A DNA stretch of 64,000 nucleotides from JBBRHQ01 sp963781345 (GCA_963781345.1 CAWAFQ010000008.1:1-64000), one strand, 5' to 3'; positions 44,097 through 52,946 are shown, counted from the first letter of the stretch. Made by a program: numbers and translations. The notes: generated by a model not told the origin, from the sequence alone.

Positions 44097-44728
44097 TGAA
44101 TGTCAAGTCGAGAGATGATCGCGAGCCGCCCCCCGGGCGCAAGGCCGAGCAGTCCGAGGCGACCCGGGCGGCGCTCATCGCCGCCGGGCGCCGGCTCTTC
44201 GGCGAGCGCGGTTACGAGGGTGTCGGAACCGAGGAGATCGTGCGGGCAGCGGGCGTCACACGGGGTGCCCTCTACCACCACTTCGGCGGCAAGAGCGACC
44301 TTCTCGAGGCTGTCTTCCGTGAGGTCGAGGAAGAGATGACAACTGAGATCGCCGCGGTGGCGCTCGGTTCCGGATCCTCCGGCCCTCTCGAGGCGATGCA
44401 GGCCGGCATCGGCATCTTCATAGATTCCTGCGCCGAGCCGGCCGTGCAGCGGATCGTTCTCCTCGACGCCCCCGCCGTGCTCGGCTGGGACCGCTGTCGC
44501 GAGATCGCGATGTCCTACGGCCTCGGGCTGATCGAGGCCAGTATCGAGGCCAGTATCGAGGCCGGGGAGATCCCGCCCCAGCCCGTGAAGCCACTCGCCC
44601 ACATCCTCATGGGCGCGCTCGACGAGGCGGCGATGCTTGTCGCCCGCTCCGACGACCCGGCGCTGCGCGACGAGGTGACCGCGGTGCTCGGTCGTCTGCT
44701 GGAAAGCCTCAGAGCCACCGCGCCGTGA
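44096..44728 (+). CDS. TetR/AcrR family transcriptional regulator
   Basis: A 210-residue repressor. HTH: FGERGYEGVGTEEIVRAAGVTRGALYHHFGGKSDLLEAVF (about 40-78). A 12-base tandem duplication near 44534-44560 gives the local repeat IEASIEASIEAGE. Its ATG at 44096 lies at the edge of its own operator, so autorepression is expected along with control of the divergent hydrolase. The TAACAT box gives a nearly leaderless mRNA. Confidence 0.9.
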   Translation: MNVKSRDDREPPPGRKAEQSEATRAALIAAGRRLFGERGYEGVGTEEIVRAAGVTRGALYHHFGGKSDLLEAVFREVEEEMTTEIAAVALGSGSSGPLEAMQAGIGIFIDSCAEPAVQRIVLLDAPAVLGWDRCREIAMSYGLGLIEASIEASIEAGEIPPQPVKPLAHILMGALDEAAMLVARSDDPALRDEVTAVLGRLLESLRATAP

Positions 44729-44834
44729 ATCCGCCAAGCGCTCTCGCCGCGCCTGCGGCGGGAACCCGGGCCGCGCTCCGCTCTCGAGTAGGCGATCCGT
44801 CCGCGCCCGTGGCGGGCGGCTGACCCTGCCTCGC

Positions 44835-44840
44835 TAGACT
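44835..44840 (+). promoter_or_regulatory. -10 box for rpmE
   Basis: TAGACT, 9 bases before the rpmE ATG, matching meaB and pepA exactly in hexamer and spacing. Confidence 0.55.
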
Positions 44841-44849
44841 TCACCGCCG

Positions 44850-45065
44850 ATGAAGACCGGAATACATCCCGAGTACACGATCTCCAACGTGCACTGCTCC
44901 TGCGGGAACCAGTTCTACACTCGCTCGACCTCGGCCGACCTCCACGTCGAGCTCTGTTCGGCCTGCCATCCGTTCTACACGGGCAAGCAGAAGCTGGTCG
45001 ACACCGGCGGACGGGTGGAGCGCTTCCAGCGGCGCGCCGCAAAGCGCGCCAAGGCCGGGACCTAG
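44850..45065 (+). CDS. rpmE: 50S ribosomal protein L31, zinc-binding type
   Basis: A 71-residue ribosomal protein: MKTGIHPEYTISNVHCSCGNQFYTRSTSADLHVELCSACHPFYTGKQKLVDTGGRVERF. The CxC and CxxC pairs bind zinc. The Arg/Lys-rich tail is normal. The DUF1385 gene begins 6 bases after the stop. Confidence 0.97.
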   Translation: MKTGIHPEYTISNVHCSCGNQFYTRSTSADLHVELCSACHPFYTGKQKLVDTGGRVERFQRRAAKRAKAGT

Positions 45066-45071
45066 CTCCAG

Positions 45072-46088
45072 GTGGAGCGGGGAGGCAGCGACCCCGCCGG
45101 CGCAGCGCGCGCAGCGGAGACGGTGGTTAGCGGCAACGGAGCCGACCCGCTGCGCATGCCCGATGGCGCCCTGGTCGCCAAGCGCGACGCGCCAGTGGGC
45201 GGGCAGGCCGTGCTCGAGGGCGTGATGATGCGGGGGATCTCGGTCTGGGGCGTCGCCGTGCGCACCCCCGACGGCGAGATTGACATCACATCCGAGCCAC
45301 TGGTCTCCTGGGCCAAGCGCCACCGCTTCCTGCGGTTGCCGGTGGTTCGCGGCGTCGTCGCTCTTGCCGAGTCGATGAAGATCGGCTTCCGCGCCCTCGC
45401 GATCTCGGCCAACGCCCAGCTCGATCCCGACGAGCAGGAGGAGATCGGCGGGTTCACCTGGGGGATCACGATCTTCTTCTCCCTGCTGCTGGCGATCGGC
45501 CTCTTCTTTGTGGTCCCGGTCGGGTTGACCAGCCTGATCAAGGACCAGCTCGGCTCGCCGTTCCTCTTCTGGCTGGTCGAGGGCGTACTGCGGACGGCGA
45601 TATTCATCGGCTACATAGTCGTGATCAGCCGTCTCCCTGACCTCAGGCGGGTGTTCGAGTACCACGGCGCCGAGCACAAGACGATCTCCTGCTACGAGGC
45701 CGAGGACAGCCTGACCCCGGCCCGGGCCAAGCTCTACTCGCGCCTGCATCCACGCTGCGGCACCAGCTTCCTCCTGATCGTCATGGTCCTGGCGATCTTC
45801 GTCTTCGCGCCGCTGGGCCTGCCGGAGTGGTACTGGCTTGTCCTCTCGAGGATCCTCGGCATCCCGCTGATCGCCGGGCTCTCCTACGAGGTAATCAAGT
45901 GGGCGGGCAAGAACCGCCGCAAGCGCTGGGTGCGTGCGGTGATGTGGCCCGGCCTGATGCTGCAGAACCTGACCACCCGCGAGCCGGACGAGAGCCAGCT
46001 CGCTGTCGCGATAGCGGCTCTGGAGGCGGTCCTCGCCGTCGAGAGCCCGCGTGACGAGCTCGAGTCACCGATAGAGATCGTCGCCTAG
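45072..46088 (+). CDS. DUF1385 membrane protein (YqhQ-like)
   Basis: A 338-residue membrane protein with a GTG start. The DUF1385 core begins VGGQAVLEGVMMRG; then come four or five helices (FTWGITIFFSLLLAIGLFFVVPVG and others), a conserved EYHGAEHKTISCYEAE and HPRCGTSFLLIVM, and LMLQNLTTREPDESQLAVAIAAL at the end. The His/Cys-rich motifs suggest metal or active-site function, which is unknown. The location between rpmE and prfA is conserved in many Gram-positives. Confidence 0.92.
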   Translation: MERGGSDPAGAARAAETVVSGNGADPLRMPDGALVAKRDAPVGGQAVLEGVMMRGISVWGVAVRTPDGEIDITSEPLVSWAKRHRFLRLPVVRGVVALAESMKIGFRALAISANAQLDPDEQEEIGGFTWGITIFFSLLLAIGLFFVVPVGLTSLIKDQLGSPFLFWLVEGVLRTAIFIGYIVVISRLPDLRRVFEYHGAEHKTISCYEAEDSLTPARAKLYSRLHPRCGTSFLLIVMVLAIFVFAPLGLPEWYWLVLSRILGIPLIAGLSYEVIKWAGKNRRKRWVRAVMWPGLMLQNLTTREPDESQLAVAIAALEAVLAVESPRDELESPIEIVA

Positions 46089-46091
46089 GGC

Positions 46092-46133
46092 GAGGGCTCG
46101 GGCCGTGTCGCCGAGGGCTCGGGCCGCGTCGCC
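46092..46133. repeat. Tandem 21-bp repeat, two copies
   Basis: GAGGGCTCGGGCCGTGTCGCC (46092-46112) is repeated at once with one change (46113-46133). The nearby GCCCTC can pair with its start. Probably non-coding. Confidence 0.5.
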
Positions 46134-46193
46134 GGCGGGCCCTCGGAGCGGCTCATATTCGATCGACGGCACGGGTCAAGACGCCGCCGCCGC

Positions 46194-46244
46194 GACGTGG
46201 GACCTTTGAACCGCCATATAGGCAGCTGAAAGGTCCCACGTCGG
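46194..46244 (+). other. 15-bp perfect inverted repeat before prfA
   Basis: CGACGTGGGACCTTT (46194-46208) and its exact complement (46230-46244) enclose a 21-base loop containing CATATAGGCAGC, 43 bases before the prfA start. It may end yqhQ transcription without a T-run or act in the 5' region of prfA. Confidence 0.6.
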
Positions 46245-46287
46245 GGGGAGGGTTACGGGAGGTCGGCAGACGTCACAATCCAGCTAC

Positions 46288-47388
46288 ATGGTTCAGAAGC
46301 TTGTGGAACAGATCGAGTCGCGGTTCGCGGACCTCGAGGGGCAGATGTCCGATCCCGAGGTGATCGCGGATCGCGAGCGCTACGCGCAGGTGGGGCGGGA
46401 GTATCGGGAGCTGGAGCCTGCTCACGGGCTCGCACTCGAGTATCTGCGGCTGCGCGACGACCTCGATGGGGCCCGGGAGATGCTTGCGGAGGACGGCGAC
46501 GATCCCGAACTGCGGCAGGTGGTCGAGGAGGCGCCGGTGCGGCTGGAGCGGCTGGAGGAGGAGATCCGGCTGGCGATGGTCGAGCGCGACCCCAACGATG
46601 ACAAGAGCGTGCTCGTCGAGATCCGGGCGGGTACGGGGGGCGATGAGGCGGCGCTGTTCGCCGGCGACCTCTACAAGATGTTGACCCGCTACGCGGAGGA
46701 CCGCGGCTTCTCGACCGAGGTGATTTCGCAGTCACCGGCCGAGGTCGGGGGCTTCAAGGAGGTGACTGCCGGGATCAAGGGGGACGCCGCCTACTCGATC
46801 TTCAAGTATGAGGGGGGTACCCACCGCGTCCAGCGGGTCCCGGCGACCGAGTCGCAGGGCCGCATCCACACCTCCACCGCCACCGTCGCGGTTCTCCCGG
46901 AGGCGGAGGAGGTCGAGGTCGAGATCGACCCCAATGACCTGCAGGTCGATGTCTATCGCTCATCCGGCCCCGGCGGGCAGTCGGTCAACACGACCGACTC
47001 GGCCGTGCGGATCACCCACAGACCGACCGGGATCGTCGTCTCGATGCAAGACGAGAAGTCCCAGCTGCAGAACAAGGACCGGGCGATGCGGGTTCTGCGG
47101 GCGCGGCTGTACGAGCAGAAGCTGGCCGAGCAGCAGGCCGAGATCGCCTCCGAGCGCAAGGCCCAGGTCGGCACTGGCCAGCGCTCGGAGAAGATCCGCA
47201 CCTACAACTACCCCCAGGGCCGGGTCACCGACCACAGGATCAAGCACACCTCCCACGATCTCCACGGCGTCCTCGCCGGCGACCTGCGCGAGTTCACCGA
47301 CCTCCTCTCGGCAGAGGAGCGCAGGCTGCGCCTCGAGGCGCAGGGTGGTGCAGGCGACGACGAGAGCACCGCGGGGGTAGCGGCCTAG
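46288..47388 (+). CDS. prfA: Peptide chain release factor 1
   Basis: A 366-residue class I release factor. The GGQ motif is in SSGPGGQSVNTTDSAVRITH; other landmarks are VEIRAGTGGDEAALFAGDLY, YKMLTRYA and RVQRVPATESQGRIHTS. It ends translation at UAA/UAG. The glutamine is methylated by PrmC, which is encoded next. Confidence 0.97.
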   Translation: MVQKLVEQIESRFADLEGQMSDPEVIADRERYAQVGREYRELEPAHGLALEYLRLRDDLDGAREMLAEDGDDPELRQVVEEAPVRLERLEEEIRLAMVERDPNDDKSVLVEIRAGTGGDEAALFAGDLYKMLTRYAEDRGFSTEVISQSPAEVGGFKEVTAGIKGDAAYSIFKYEGGTHRVQRVPATESQGRIHTSTATVAVLPEAEEVEVEIDPNDLQVDVYRSSGPGGQSVNTTDSAVRITHRPTGIVVSMQDEKSQLQNKDRAMRVLRARLYEQKLAEQQAEIASERKAQVGTGQRSEKIRTYNYPQGRVTDHRIKHTSHDLHGVLAGDLREFTDLLSAEERRLRLEAQGGAGDDESTAGVAA

Positions 47389-47398
47389 CCAGGCCGCG

Positions 47399-48226
47399 TT
47401 GGCTTTGCAGGCCTCCGGGACCGTCGCCGAGGCGCTCGGGGCGGCAACCGAGGCGCTCGCCGCCGCCGGGGTCGACACACCCCGGCTCGACGCCGAGCTC
47501 CTGCTCTGCCGCGCCACCGGCTGGGACCGCGCCCGGATCGCGGCCGAGCCTGCGCTCGGCGTCGAGCCGGCGGCGGGCAGGGAGTTCGGGACGATGGTCC
47601 GCCGTCGCCTTCGGCGCGAGCCGGTCGCCTACATCCTCGGCTCCAAGGGGTTCCGCCACATCGACCTCGCCGTCGACCGCCGCGTCCTCATCCCGAGGCC
47701 GGAGAGCGAGCTGCTCGTCGAGGTGGCGCTGGAGCTGCGGCCGGCGAGGGTCCTCGACGTCGGCACCGGGTCGGGAGCGGTCGCACTTGCGATCGCCGCC
47801 GAGATCCCCGAGTGCGAGGTGACCGCGACCGACACCTCTGGCGAGTCCCTCGATCTGGCCCGCGAGAACGCCGCCCGACTCGGGCTCTCGGGCCGGGTCC
47901 GCTTCCTCGAGGGCTCCGTCCCCGAGGGCGAGTCCTTCGACCTGGCGGTCGCCAACCTCCCCTACGTCGCCGAGACCGATCGCGCCATGCTTGAGCCGGA
48001 GGTCGCGTCGTGGGAGCCGGCCGGGGCGCTCTTCGCTGGTGCCGATGGCCTTGACGCCTTTCGCGCCGTGATCCCGACGCTGGGCGGCGCTGCCGCAGTC
48101 GCGCTCGAGGTCGGCGCCGGGCAGGCCGAGGCGGTCGCCGAGATCGCCCGCAAGGCGGGCTTCGGATCGGTCCGGGCGCGCCGCGATCTCTCCGGGATCG
48201 AGCGGGTGGTGAGCGGGCGGCGATGA
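47399..48226 (+). CDS. prmC: Release factor glutamine methyltransferase
   Basis: A 275-residue SAM methyltransferase. It has an N-terminal helical domain, then EPVAYILGSKGFRHIDLAVDRRVLIPRPESELLVE, the SAM motif VLDVGTGSGAVALA (about 118-131) and the catalytic motif as NLPY (186-189) instead of the common NPPY. The start is a TTG at 47399, 10 bases after prfA. The stop overlaps the next start (ATGA). Confidence 0.94.
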   Translation: MALQASGTVAEALGAATEALAAAGVDTPRLDAELLLCRATGWDRARIAAEPALGVEPAAGREFGTMVRRRLRREPVAYILGSKGFRHIDLAVDRRVLIPRPESELLVEVALELRPARVLDVGTGSGAVALAIAAEIPECEVTATDTSGESLDLARENAARLGLSGRVRFLEGSVPEGESFDLAVANLPYVAETDRAMLEPEVASWEPAGALFAGADGLDAFRAVIPTLGGAAAVALEVGAGQAEAVAEIARKAGFGSVRARRDLSGIERVVSGRR

Positions 48227-48849
48227 GCGAGGTGGTCTCGATCAAGCGCGACGGCGCCGGCGCCGGCCGCGTCGCGCTGGAGGGATGCGTAGCCCGGGGC
48301 GGCGTCGCCGTCTTCCCCGCCGATGGACTCTACGGTCTCGCCTGCGACCCGCTCAATGCCGAGGCGATCACGCGCATCCACGCGATCAAGGGGCGCGACG
48401 ACGGCAAGTCCTCGGCGGTCATGTACTTCTCAGCGCTGGCGATGCGCGAGATCGTCGAGAGCCTCGGCCCCCGTTCGCGTGAGGCCGTCGGCGCGCTGAT
48501 GCCGGGGCCGGTGACCCTGGTCGTCGCCAACCCCGAGCGCCGCTACCCGCTCGCCTGCCGTGAGGATCCGGAGCGACTGGGCCTGCGGCTGATCGAGGGA
48601 CCGCTGGCCGGGGCGATGTGCCCTGTCTTCCAGACGAGCGCCAACCGCAGCGGAGAGCCGGCGCCGACGAAGTTCGACCAGGTGACTGCGACGATCGCAG
48701 GAGCCGTGGATCTGGCGATCGACGGCGGCGAGCTCAGCGGCCTGCCCTCGACCGTCGTCGATCTGACTTCTTTCGACAAAGGAGGGAGATGGCTGCTTCT
48801 GCGGGAGGGGGGCCTGTCTCTGGAGCGGCTGCGGGAGGTCCTCGGGTAG
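48223..48849 (+). CDS. L-threonylcarbamoyladenylate synthase (Sua5/YwlC/YrdC)
   Basis: A 208-residue enzyme that makes the threonylcarbamoyl-AMP used for tRNA t6A37. Signs are GGVAVFPADGLYGLACDPLNAEAITRIHAIKGRDDGKSSAVMY, MPGPVTLVVAN, LRLIEGPL, TSANRSGEPAPTKFDQV and LPSTVVDLT. This is the short YrdC-like form. The start overlaps prmC by 4 bases. Confidence 0.95.
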   Translation: MSEVVSIKRDGAGAGRVALEGCVARGGVAVFPADGLYGLACDPLNAEAITRIHAIKGRDDGKSSAVMYFSALAMREIVESLGPRSREAVGALMPGPVTLVVANPERRYPLACREDPERLGLRLIEGPLAGAMCPVFQTSANRSGEPAPTKFDQVTATIAGAVDLAIDGGELSGLPSTVVDLTSFDKGGRWLLLREGGLSLERLREVLG

Positions 48850-48877
48850 CCGGACGCCCCGCGGGCCTCTTGATCGC

Positions 48878-49273
48878 CTAGCCGGAGGCCTTGCGGGCCT
48901 CTTCGACCGAGCCGTAGATGAGGCAGCGATAGGCCATCGCGTCGCGGACCTCCCAGATCAGTACGACGGCCTGCTCGACCTCGATCCCGGTGGAGAGCCC
49001 CCTGCCCTGGAGCCGGACGGGGGTCAGTACGCGGCCGTCGCCGAGGTCCTCGAAGCCGTCGGCGATGAATCTGACCTCGTCCATCCCGTCGCCGAAGGAG
49101 TCCCAGTAACGCCTCATGCCCTCGGGCCCACGGTAGGTGTCGGGCTCGGCCGCGAGGGCCGCCGGCGTCGTCATCTCGAAGTCGGGGTGGACGAGCGGGA
49201 TGAGGCCGTCGATGCCGTCTCGTGCGAAGGCCTCGAATCCGGATCTGACCATCTCGACGTCTCCTTCCGACAC
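48878..49273 (-). CDS. SnoaL/NTF2-like protein
   Basis: A 131-residue protein of the SnoaL-like group (VRSGFEAFARDGIDGLIPLVHPDFEMTTP, YRGPEGMRRYWDSFGDGMDEVRFIADGFEDLGDGRVL). The GTG at 49273 is chosen because TACCCT stands 7 bases upstream; an internal ATG is at 49252. Function unknown; family members are ligand-binding or isomerase-like. Confidence 0.85.
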   Translation of the reverse strand: MSEGDVEMVRSGFEAFARDGIDGLIPLVHPDFEMTTPAALAAEPDTYRGPEGMRRYWDSFGDGMDEVRFIADGFEDLGDGRVLTPVRLQGRGLSTGIEVEQAVVLIWEVRDAMAYRCLIYGSVEEARKASG

Positions 49274-49280
49274 CGGCCAA

Positions 49281-49286
49281 AGGGTA
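49281..49286 (-). promoter_or_regulatory. -10 box for the SnoaL-like gene
   Basis: TACCCT on the minus strand, 7 bases before the GTG at 49273. Confidence 0.4.
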
Positions 49287-49337
49287 GGGCGGCGGCACCC
49301 GAGGGGGGTTGCCGTGCGGCCCCCGTCGCCCCGCTGG

Positions 49338-49343
49338 TATCGT
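49338..49343 (+). promoter_or_regulatory. -10 box for glyA
   Basis: TATCGT, 9 bases before the glyA ATG at 49353; no Shine-Dalgarno between. Confidence 0.5.
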
Positions 49344-49352
49344 CGGATCGCA

Positions 49353-50639
49353 ATGAGCGAAGGACTGCCCGAGGACTTCCAGAACGCGCCGCTGGCCGAG
49401 GTCGATCCGCAGATCGCGGCGGTGCTCGAGGGCGAGCTGAGGCGCCAGCAGGCGACGCTGGAGATGATCGCCTCGGAGAACTTCGTCCCCGGCGCCGTGC
49501 TCGAGGCCGCCGGATCGGTGCTCACGAACAAGTACGCGGAGGGATACCCGGGCCGGCGCTACTACGGCGGCTGCGAGCAGGTCGACATCGCCGAGCAGCT
49601 GGCGATCGACCGGGCCAAGGAGCTCTTCGGCGCCGAGCACGCGAACGTCCAGCCGCACGCCGGTGCCCAGGCGAACAACGCCGCCTACATGGCGCTGATC
49701 GAGCCCGGCGACACGATCATGGGGCTGGCGCTCGACCACGGCGGCCACCTCACCCATGGGATGAAGCTGAACGTCTCCGGCAAGCTCTACGAGGTCGTCG
49801 CCTACCACGTCGACCGCGAGAGCCTGCTGGTCGACATGGATGAGGTCGAGCGGCTGGCGCGCGAGCACCGGCCGAAGCTGATCGTCGCCGGCTGGTCTGC
49901 CTACCCGCGACAGCTCGACTTCGCCGCCTTCCGCGAGATCGCCGACTCGGTCGGGGCAATGCTGATGGTCGACATGGCGCACTTCGCGGGCCTCGTCGCC
50001 GCCGGGGAGCACCCGAATCCGGTCGAGCACGCCGACGTCGTCACGACGACCATCCACAAGACCCTCTGCGGACCGCGCAGCGGGATCATCCTCTGCCGCG
50101 AGTCCTACGCCAAGGACATCGACCGCTCGGTCTTCCCCGGGCAGCAGGGCGGGCCGCTGATGCACATCATCGCCGCCAAGGCTGTCGCCCTCGGCATCGC
50201 CGCCTCGGAGCCTTTCCGCGCACGCCAGCGGCAGACGATCGCAAACGCCCGCGCTCTCGCCGAGGGGCTGCAGAAGGGCGATGTCGACGTCCTCACCGGC
50301 GGCACCGACGTCCACCTCGTCCTCGTCGACCTGACCCGGACCGGCCTCGACGGCAAGACCGCCGAGTCGCGCCTCGAGGATGTCGGCATCACCGTCAACC
50401 GCAACGCGATCCCGTTCGACGAGCGGCCGCCGATGAACCCCTCGGGCCTGCGCATCGGCACCCCGGCGCTGACCACCAGAGGGCTGGTGGAGGAGGACAT
50501 GCGAGAAATCGCCGAGGTGATCTCGGTCGCCCTCTCGGAGCGCTTCGACGACGAGCGCGAGGCGCTGGATGCCCGCACCGCCGCCCTCATGGACCGCTAC
50601 CCGCTGTATCCGCAGCTTTCCTCCGCAGCCGCCGTTTGA
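49353..50639 (+). CDS. glyA: Serine hydroxymethyltransferase
   Basis: A 428-residue PLP enzyme converting serine and tetrahydrofolate to glycine and methylene-THF. Motifs are ASENFVPGAVLEAAGSVLTNKYAEGYPGRRYYGGCE, MVDMAHFAGLVAAGEHPNP, and TTIHKTLCGPRSG with the PLP lysine (the arginine after TL is Cys here), plus GGPLMHIIAAKA. The chosen ATG matches the family start (LAEVDPQIAAVLEGELRRQ). Confidence 0.97.
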   Translation: MSEGLPEDFQNAPLAEVDPQIAAVLEGELRRQQATLEMIASENFVPGAVLEAAGSVLTNKYAEGYPGRRYYGGCEQVDIAEQLAIDRAKELFGAEHANVQPHAGAQANNAAYMALIEPGDTIMGLALDHGGHLTHGMKLNVSGKLYEVVAYHVDRESLLVDMDEVERLAREHRPKLIVAGWSAYPRQLDFAAFREIADSVGAMLMVDMAHFAGLVAAGEHPNPVEHADVVTTTIHKTLCGPRSGIILCRESYAKDIDRSVFPGQQGGPLMHIIAAKAVALGIAASEPFRARQRQTIANARALAEGLQKGDVDVLTGGTDVHLVLVDLTRTGLDGKTAESRLEDVGITVNRNAIPFDERPPMNPSGLRIGTPALTTRGLVEEDMREIAEVISVALSERFDDEREALDARTAALMDRYPLYPQLSSAAAV

Positions 50640-51643
50640 AGATTTGGGTCGACTGCACGGCGGCCGCTCACCCGCTGGTGCTGAGGCCGCTGATCGAGCG
50701 GCTGCAGGGGCGCGGACACGAGGTCTTCGTCACCGCCCGCTCCTACGGACAGACGCTCGGCATCCTCGACCGGCTCGGGATCCCCTACCTGGCGGTTGGC
50801 AGTCACGGTGGCGCCTCGCGGATCGGCAAGGCGAGGGCGCTCGCGGGGCGCTCGCCCCGTCTCGGCTCTCTGGTCTGGGATCGCAGGCCGGACCTTGCAC
50901 TCGCCCACGGCTCGGTCGACCTCGCCGTCGTCTCCGCTCTCTTCCGGATCCCCTCGGTTCAGATGCAGGACTACGAGTTCGCGGGGATGCAGCGCCAGGC
51001 CGCTTTCCGCGTGGCGCGGAGGGTGCTGGTCCCGGACTCGATACCGGTCGAGCGGATGAAGAGAGCCGGCGCGGCCGAGCGCAAGCTCTTCCGCTACCCC
51101 GGGTTGAAGGAGGAGTACTACCTCTCCGACTTCGAGCCCGACCCGGCGATCCTCGCCGATCTCGGGGTCGACCCAGCGAGTGTGATCGTCGTAGTCCGGC
51201 CTCCGCCGGAGACCTCGGAGTACCACGCCCGCAACGACCTCCACCAGCGTGTGATCGAGCGGCTTGCCGGCGCCGAGGGCGCCACCTCCGTGGTGATCCC
51301 GAGGACCGCATCACAGGGTGCCGCGGTCCGGGCGATCGGCTCTGAGCGCCTGATCGTCCCCGAGAGCGCGATTGACGCCCAGAGCCTGATCGCCCTCGCC
51401 GATCTCGTGGTCAGCGCCGGCGGGACGATGAACCGCGAGGCGGTCGCCCTCGGCACCCCGGTCTACACGACATTCGCCGGGCGCATGGGGGGTGTCGACG
51501 AGGCGCTGATCGCCGAGGGCCGCCTGCTCGTCCTCGGCGACCCCGGCGAGCTCGATCTGAGCAAGCGTGCCGCCCCCGCGAGCGAGCGTCTGCGCCGCGA
51601 CCCCGAGTACCTGGTCGAAGGAGTCCTCGGGGCCGTCGAGTAG
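50636..51643 (+). CDS. DUF354 family glycosyltransferase-like protein
   Basis: A 335-residue protein with a TTG start overlapping the glyA stop. It begins KIWVDCTAAAHPLVLRPLIERLQGRGHEVFVTARSYGQ, has VVVRPPPETSEYH in the middle and SAGGTMNREAVALGTPVYTTFAGRMGGVD at the donor side. The fold is GT-B-like as in WecB/MurG relatives. Likely role: surface glycan synthesis, together with the next gene. Confidence 0.88.
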   Translation: MKIWVDCTAAAHPLVLRPLIERLQGRGHEVFVTARSYGQTLGILDRLGIPYLAVGSHGGASRIGKARALAGRSPRLGSLVWDRRPDLALAHGSVDLAVVSALFRIPSVQMQDYEFAGMQRQAAFRVARRVLVPDSIPVERMKRAGAAERKLFRYPGLKEEYYLSDFEPDPAILADLGVDPASVIVVVRPPPETSEYHARNDLHQRVIERLAGAEGATSVVIPRTASQGAAVRAIGSERLIVPESAIDAQSLIALADLVVSAGGTMNREAVALGTPVYTTFAGRMGGVDEALIAEGRLLVLGDPGELDLSKRAAPASERLRRDPEYLVEGVLGAVE

Positions 51644-51701
51644 CCTGACCCAGTCCCCGACCGCGTCTCCGCGTCGCTGAACCCGCCGGGGGCCCGACGA
51701 A

Positions 51702-52946
51702 ATGGCATCGACAACCGACGCCGTCCTCGCCTTCATCGCCGCCGCCGCGATCGCCTGGTTGCTGGTCCCCCCGGCCGAGCGGCTCGCGCGCCGCATCGGC
51801 GCGATCGACTATCCACGCGACCGCGGGCTCCACGACACCCCGACGCCGCGCCTCTCGGGGCTCGCGATTCTGGTCGCGGTCGAGGTCTCGGGCTGGATCT
51901 GGCTCCCTACCGACGGGGAGACCCGCTCGATCCTCCTCGGCGCTGCCGCGATCGCCGTGGTTGGGGTGCTCGACGACGTCTACGATCTTCCGGCTCTGCC
52001 CAAGTTCGCCGGACAGACCGCGGCGGCGCTGATCCCGGTCCTCGGCGGGGTCAGGGTGGACGCGCTGACGCTGCCCTTCGTCGGCGGCTTCGATCTCGGG
52101 TGGGTCGCCTATCCCGCCACCGTCCTCGGGATCGTCGCCGTGGTCAACGTCACCAACTTCATCGACGGGGTCGACGGTCTGGCGGCCGGCGTCTGCGCGA
52201 TCGCCGCCCTCGCGCTGGCGATCATCGCCCTCTCGCTGGACCGCAATGCGGCCGGAGTGCTGGCAGCGCTGACCGCCGGATCGGCGCTCGGCTTTCTGCG
52301 ACACGGATTCCCTCCCGCCTCGAGCTTCATGGGCGACACCGGCTCAAACCTGCTCGGCTACCTGCTCGCAATCGCGGCGGTGCAGGGGGCGCTGAAGACG
52401 AACGCGGTGGTCGCCCTGGCCTTCCCGCTGGTCGTCCTCGCCGTGCCGATTCTCGACACCGGATTCGTCGTAGCCAAGCGGCTCAAGTACCGCCAGCCGA
52501 TCTACCAGGCCGACCGATCCCATTTCCACCACCGGATGGCCAACATCGGCTTCTCGCAGAGACGCACCCTCGCCTACCTCTACGGGTGGACTCTGGTGCT
52601 CGCCGGTCTCGCGCTCGCCCTGCGGTTCGTTCCCTACAGCGACAACCACGGCCACTTCAACCTCGGCTGGACCCTGGTGATGGTCTTCTGCGGCCTGCTC
52701 GCCCTCGCCGCCAGCATCTACCTGGTCTATCTGCTCGAGATCCTCAAGCTGCGCCGGGTGCGTCTGCGCCAGCTGGGTGGGATCCGGCGGGCCGCCGGGC
52801 GGCCGGCGCCGGATCCCGAGTCGATCGACCGCGGCGTCGCCGCAGAGCTCGAGACCGGGACCTTCCCCGCGGCCGACCCCGAAACCGGAGAGTTCGAGGC
52901 GCTTGGACCCGAGTCCCTCGATCCCCGGTCGGGCGCGGATCCCTGA
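51702..52946 (+). CDS. Undecaprenyl-phosphate sugar-1-phosphate transferase (WecA/TagO type)
   Basis: A 414-residue membrane enzyme with ten or so helices. Catalytic and substrate motifs are RLSGLAIL, GVLDDVYDLPALPKF, NVTNFIDGVDGLAAG, FMGDTGSNLLGYLLA and the cytoplasmic DRSHFHHRMANIG. It transfers GlcNAc-1-P or a similar sugar phosphate to undecaprenyl phosphate, starting a wall or surface polymer. The last 60 residues are an acidic cytoplasmic tail without known domain. Confidence 0.92.
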   Translation: MASTTDAVLAFIAAAAIAWLLVPPAERLARRIGAIDYPRDRGLHDTPTPRLSGLAILVAVEVSGWIWLPTDGETRSILLGAAAIAVVGVLDDVYDLPALPKFAGQTAAALIPVLGGVRVDALTLPFVGGFDLGWVAYPATVLGIVAVVNVTNFIDGVDGLAAGVCAIAALALAIIALSLDRNAAGVLAALTAGSALGFLRHGFPPASSFMGDTGSNLLGYLLAIAAVQGALKTNAVVALAFPLVVLAVPILDTGFVVAKRLKYRQPIYQADRSHFHHRMANIGFSQRRTLAYLYGWTLVLAGLALALRFVPYSDNHGHFNLGWTLVMVFCGLLALAASIYLVYLLEILKLRRVRLRQLGGIRRAAGRPAPDPESIDRGVAAELETGTFPAADPETGEFEALGPESLDPRSGADP

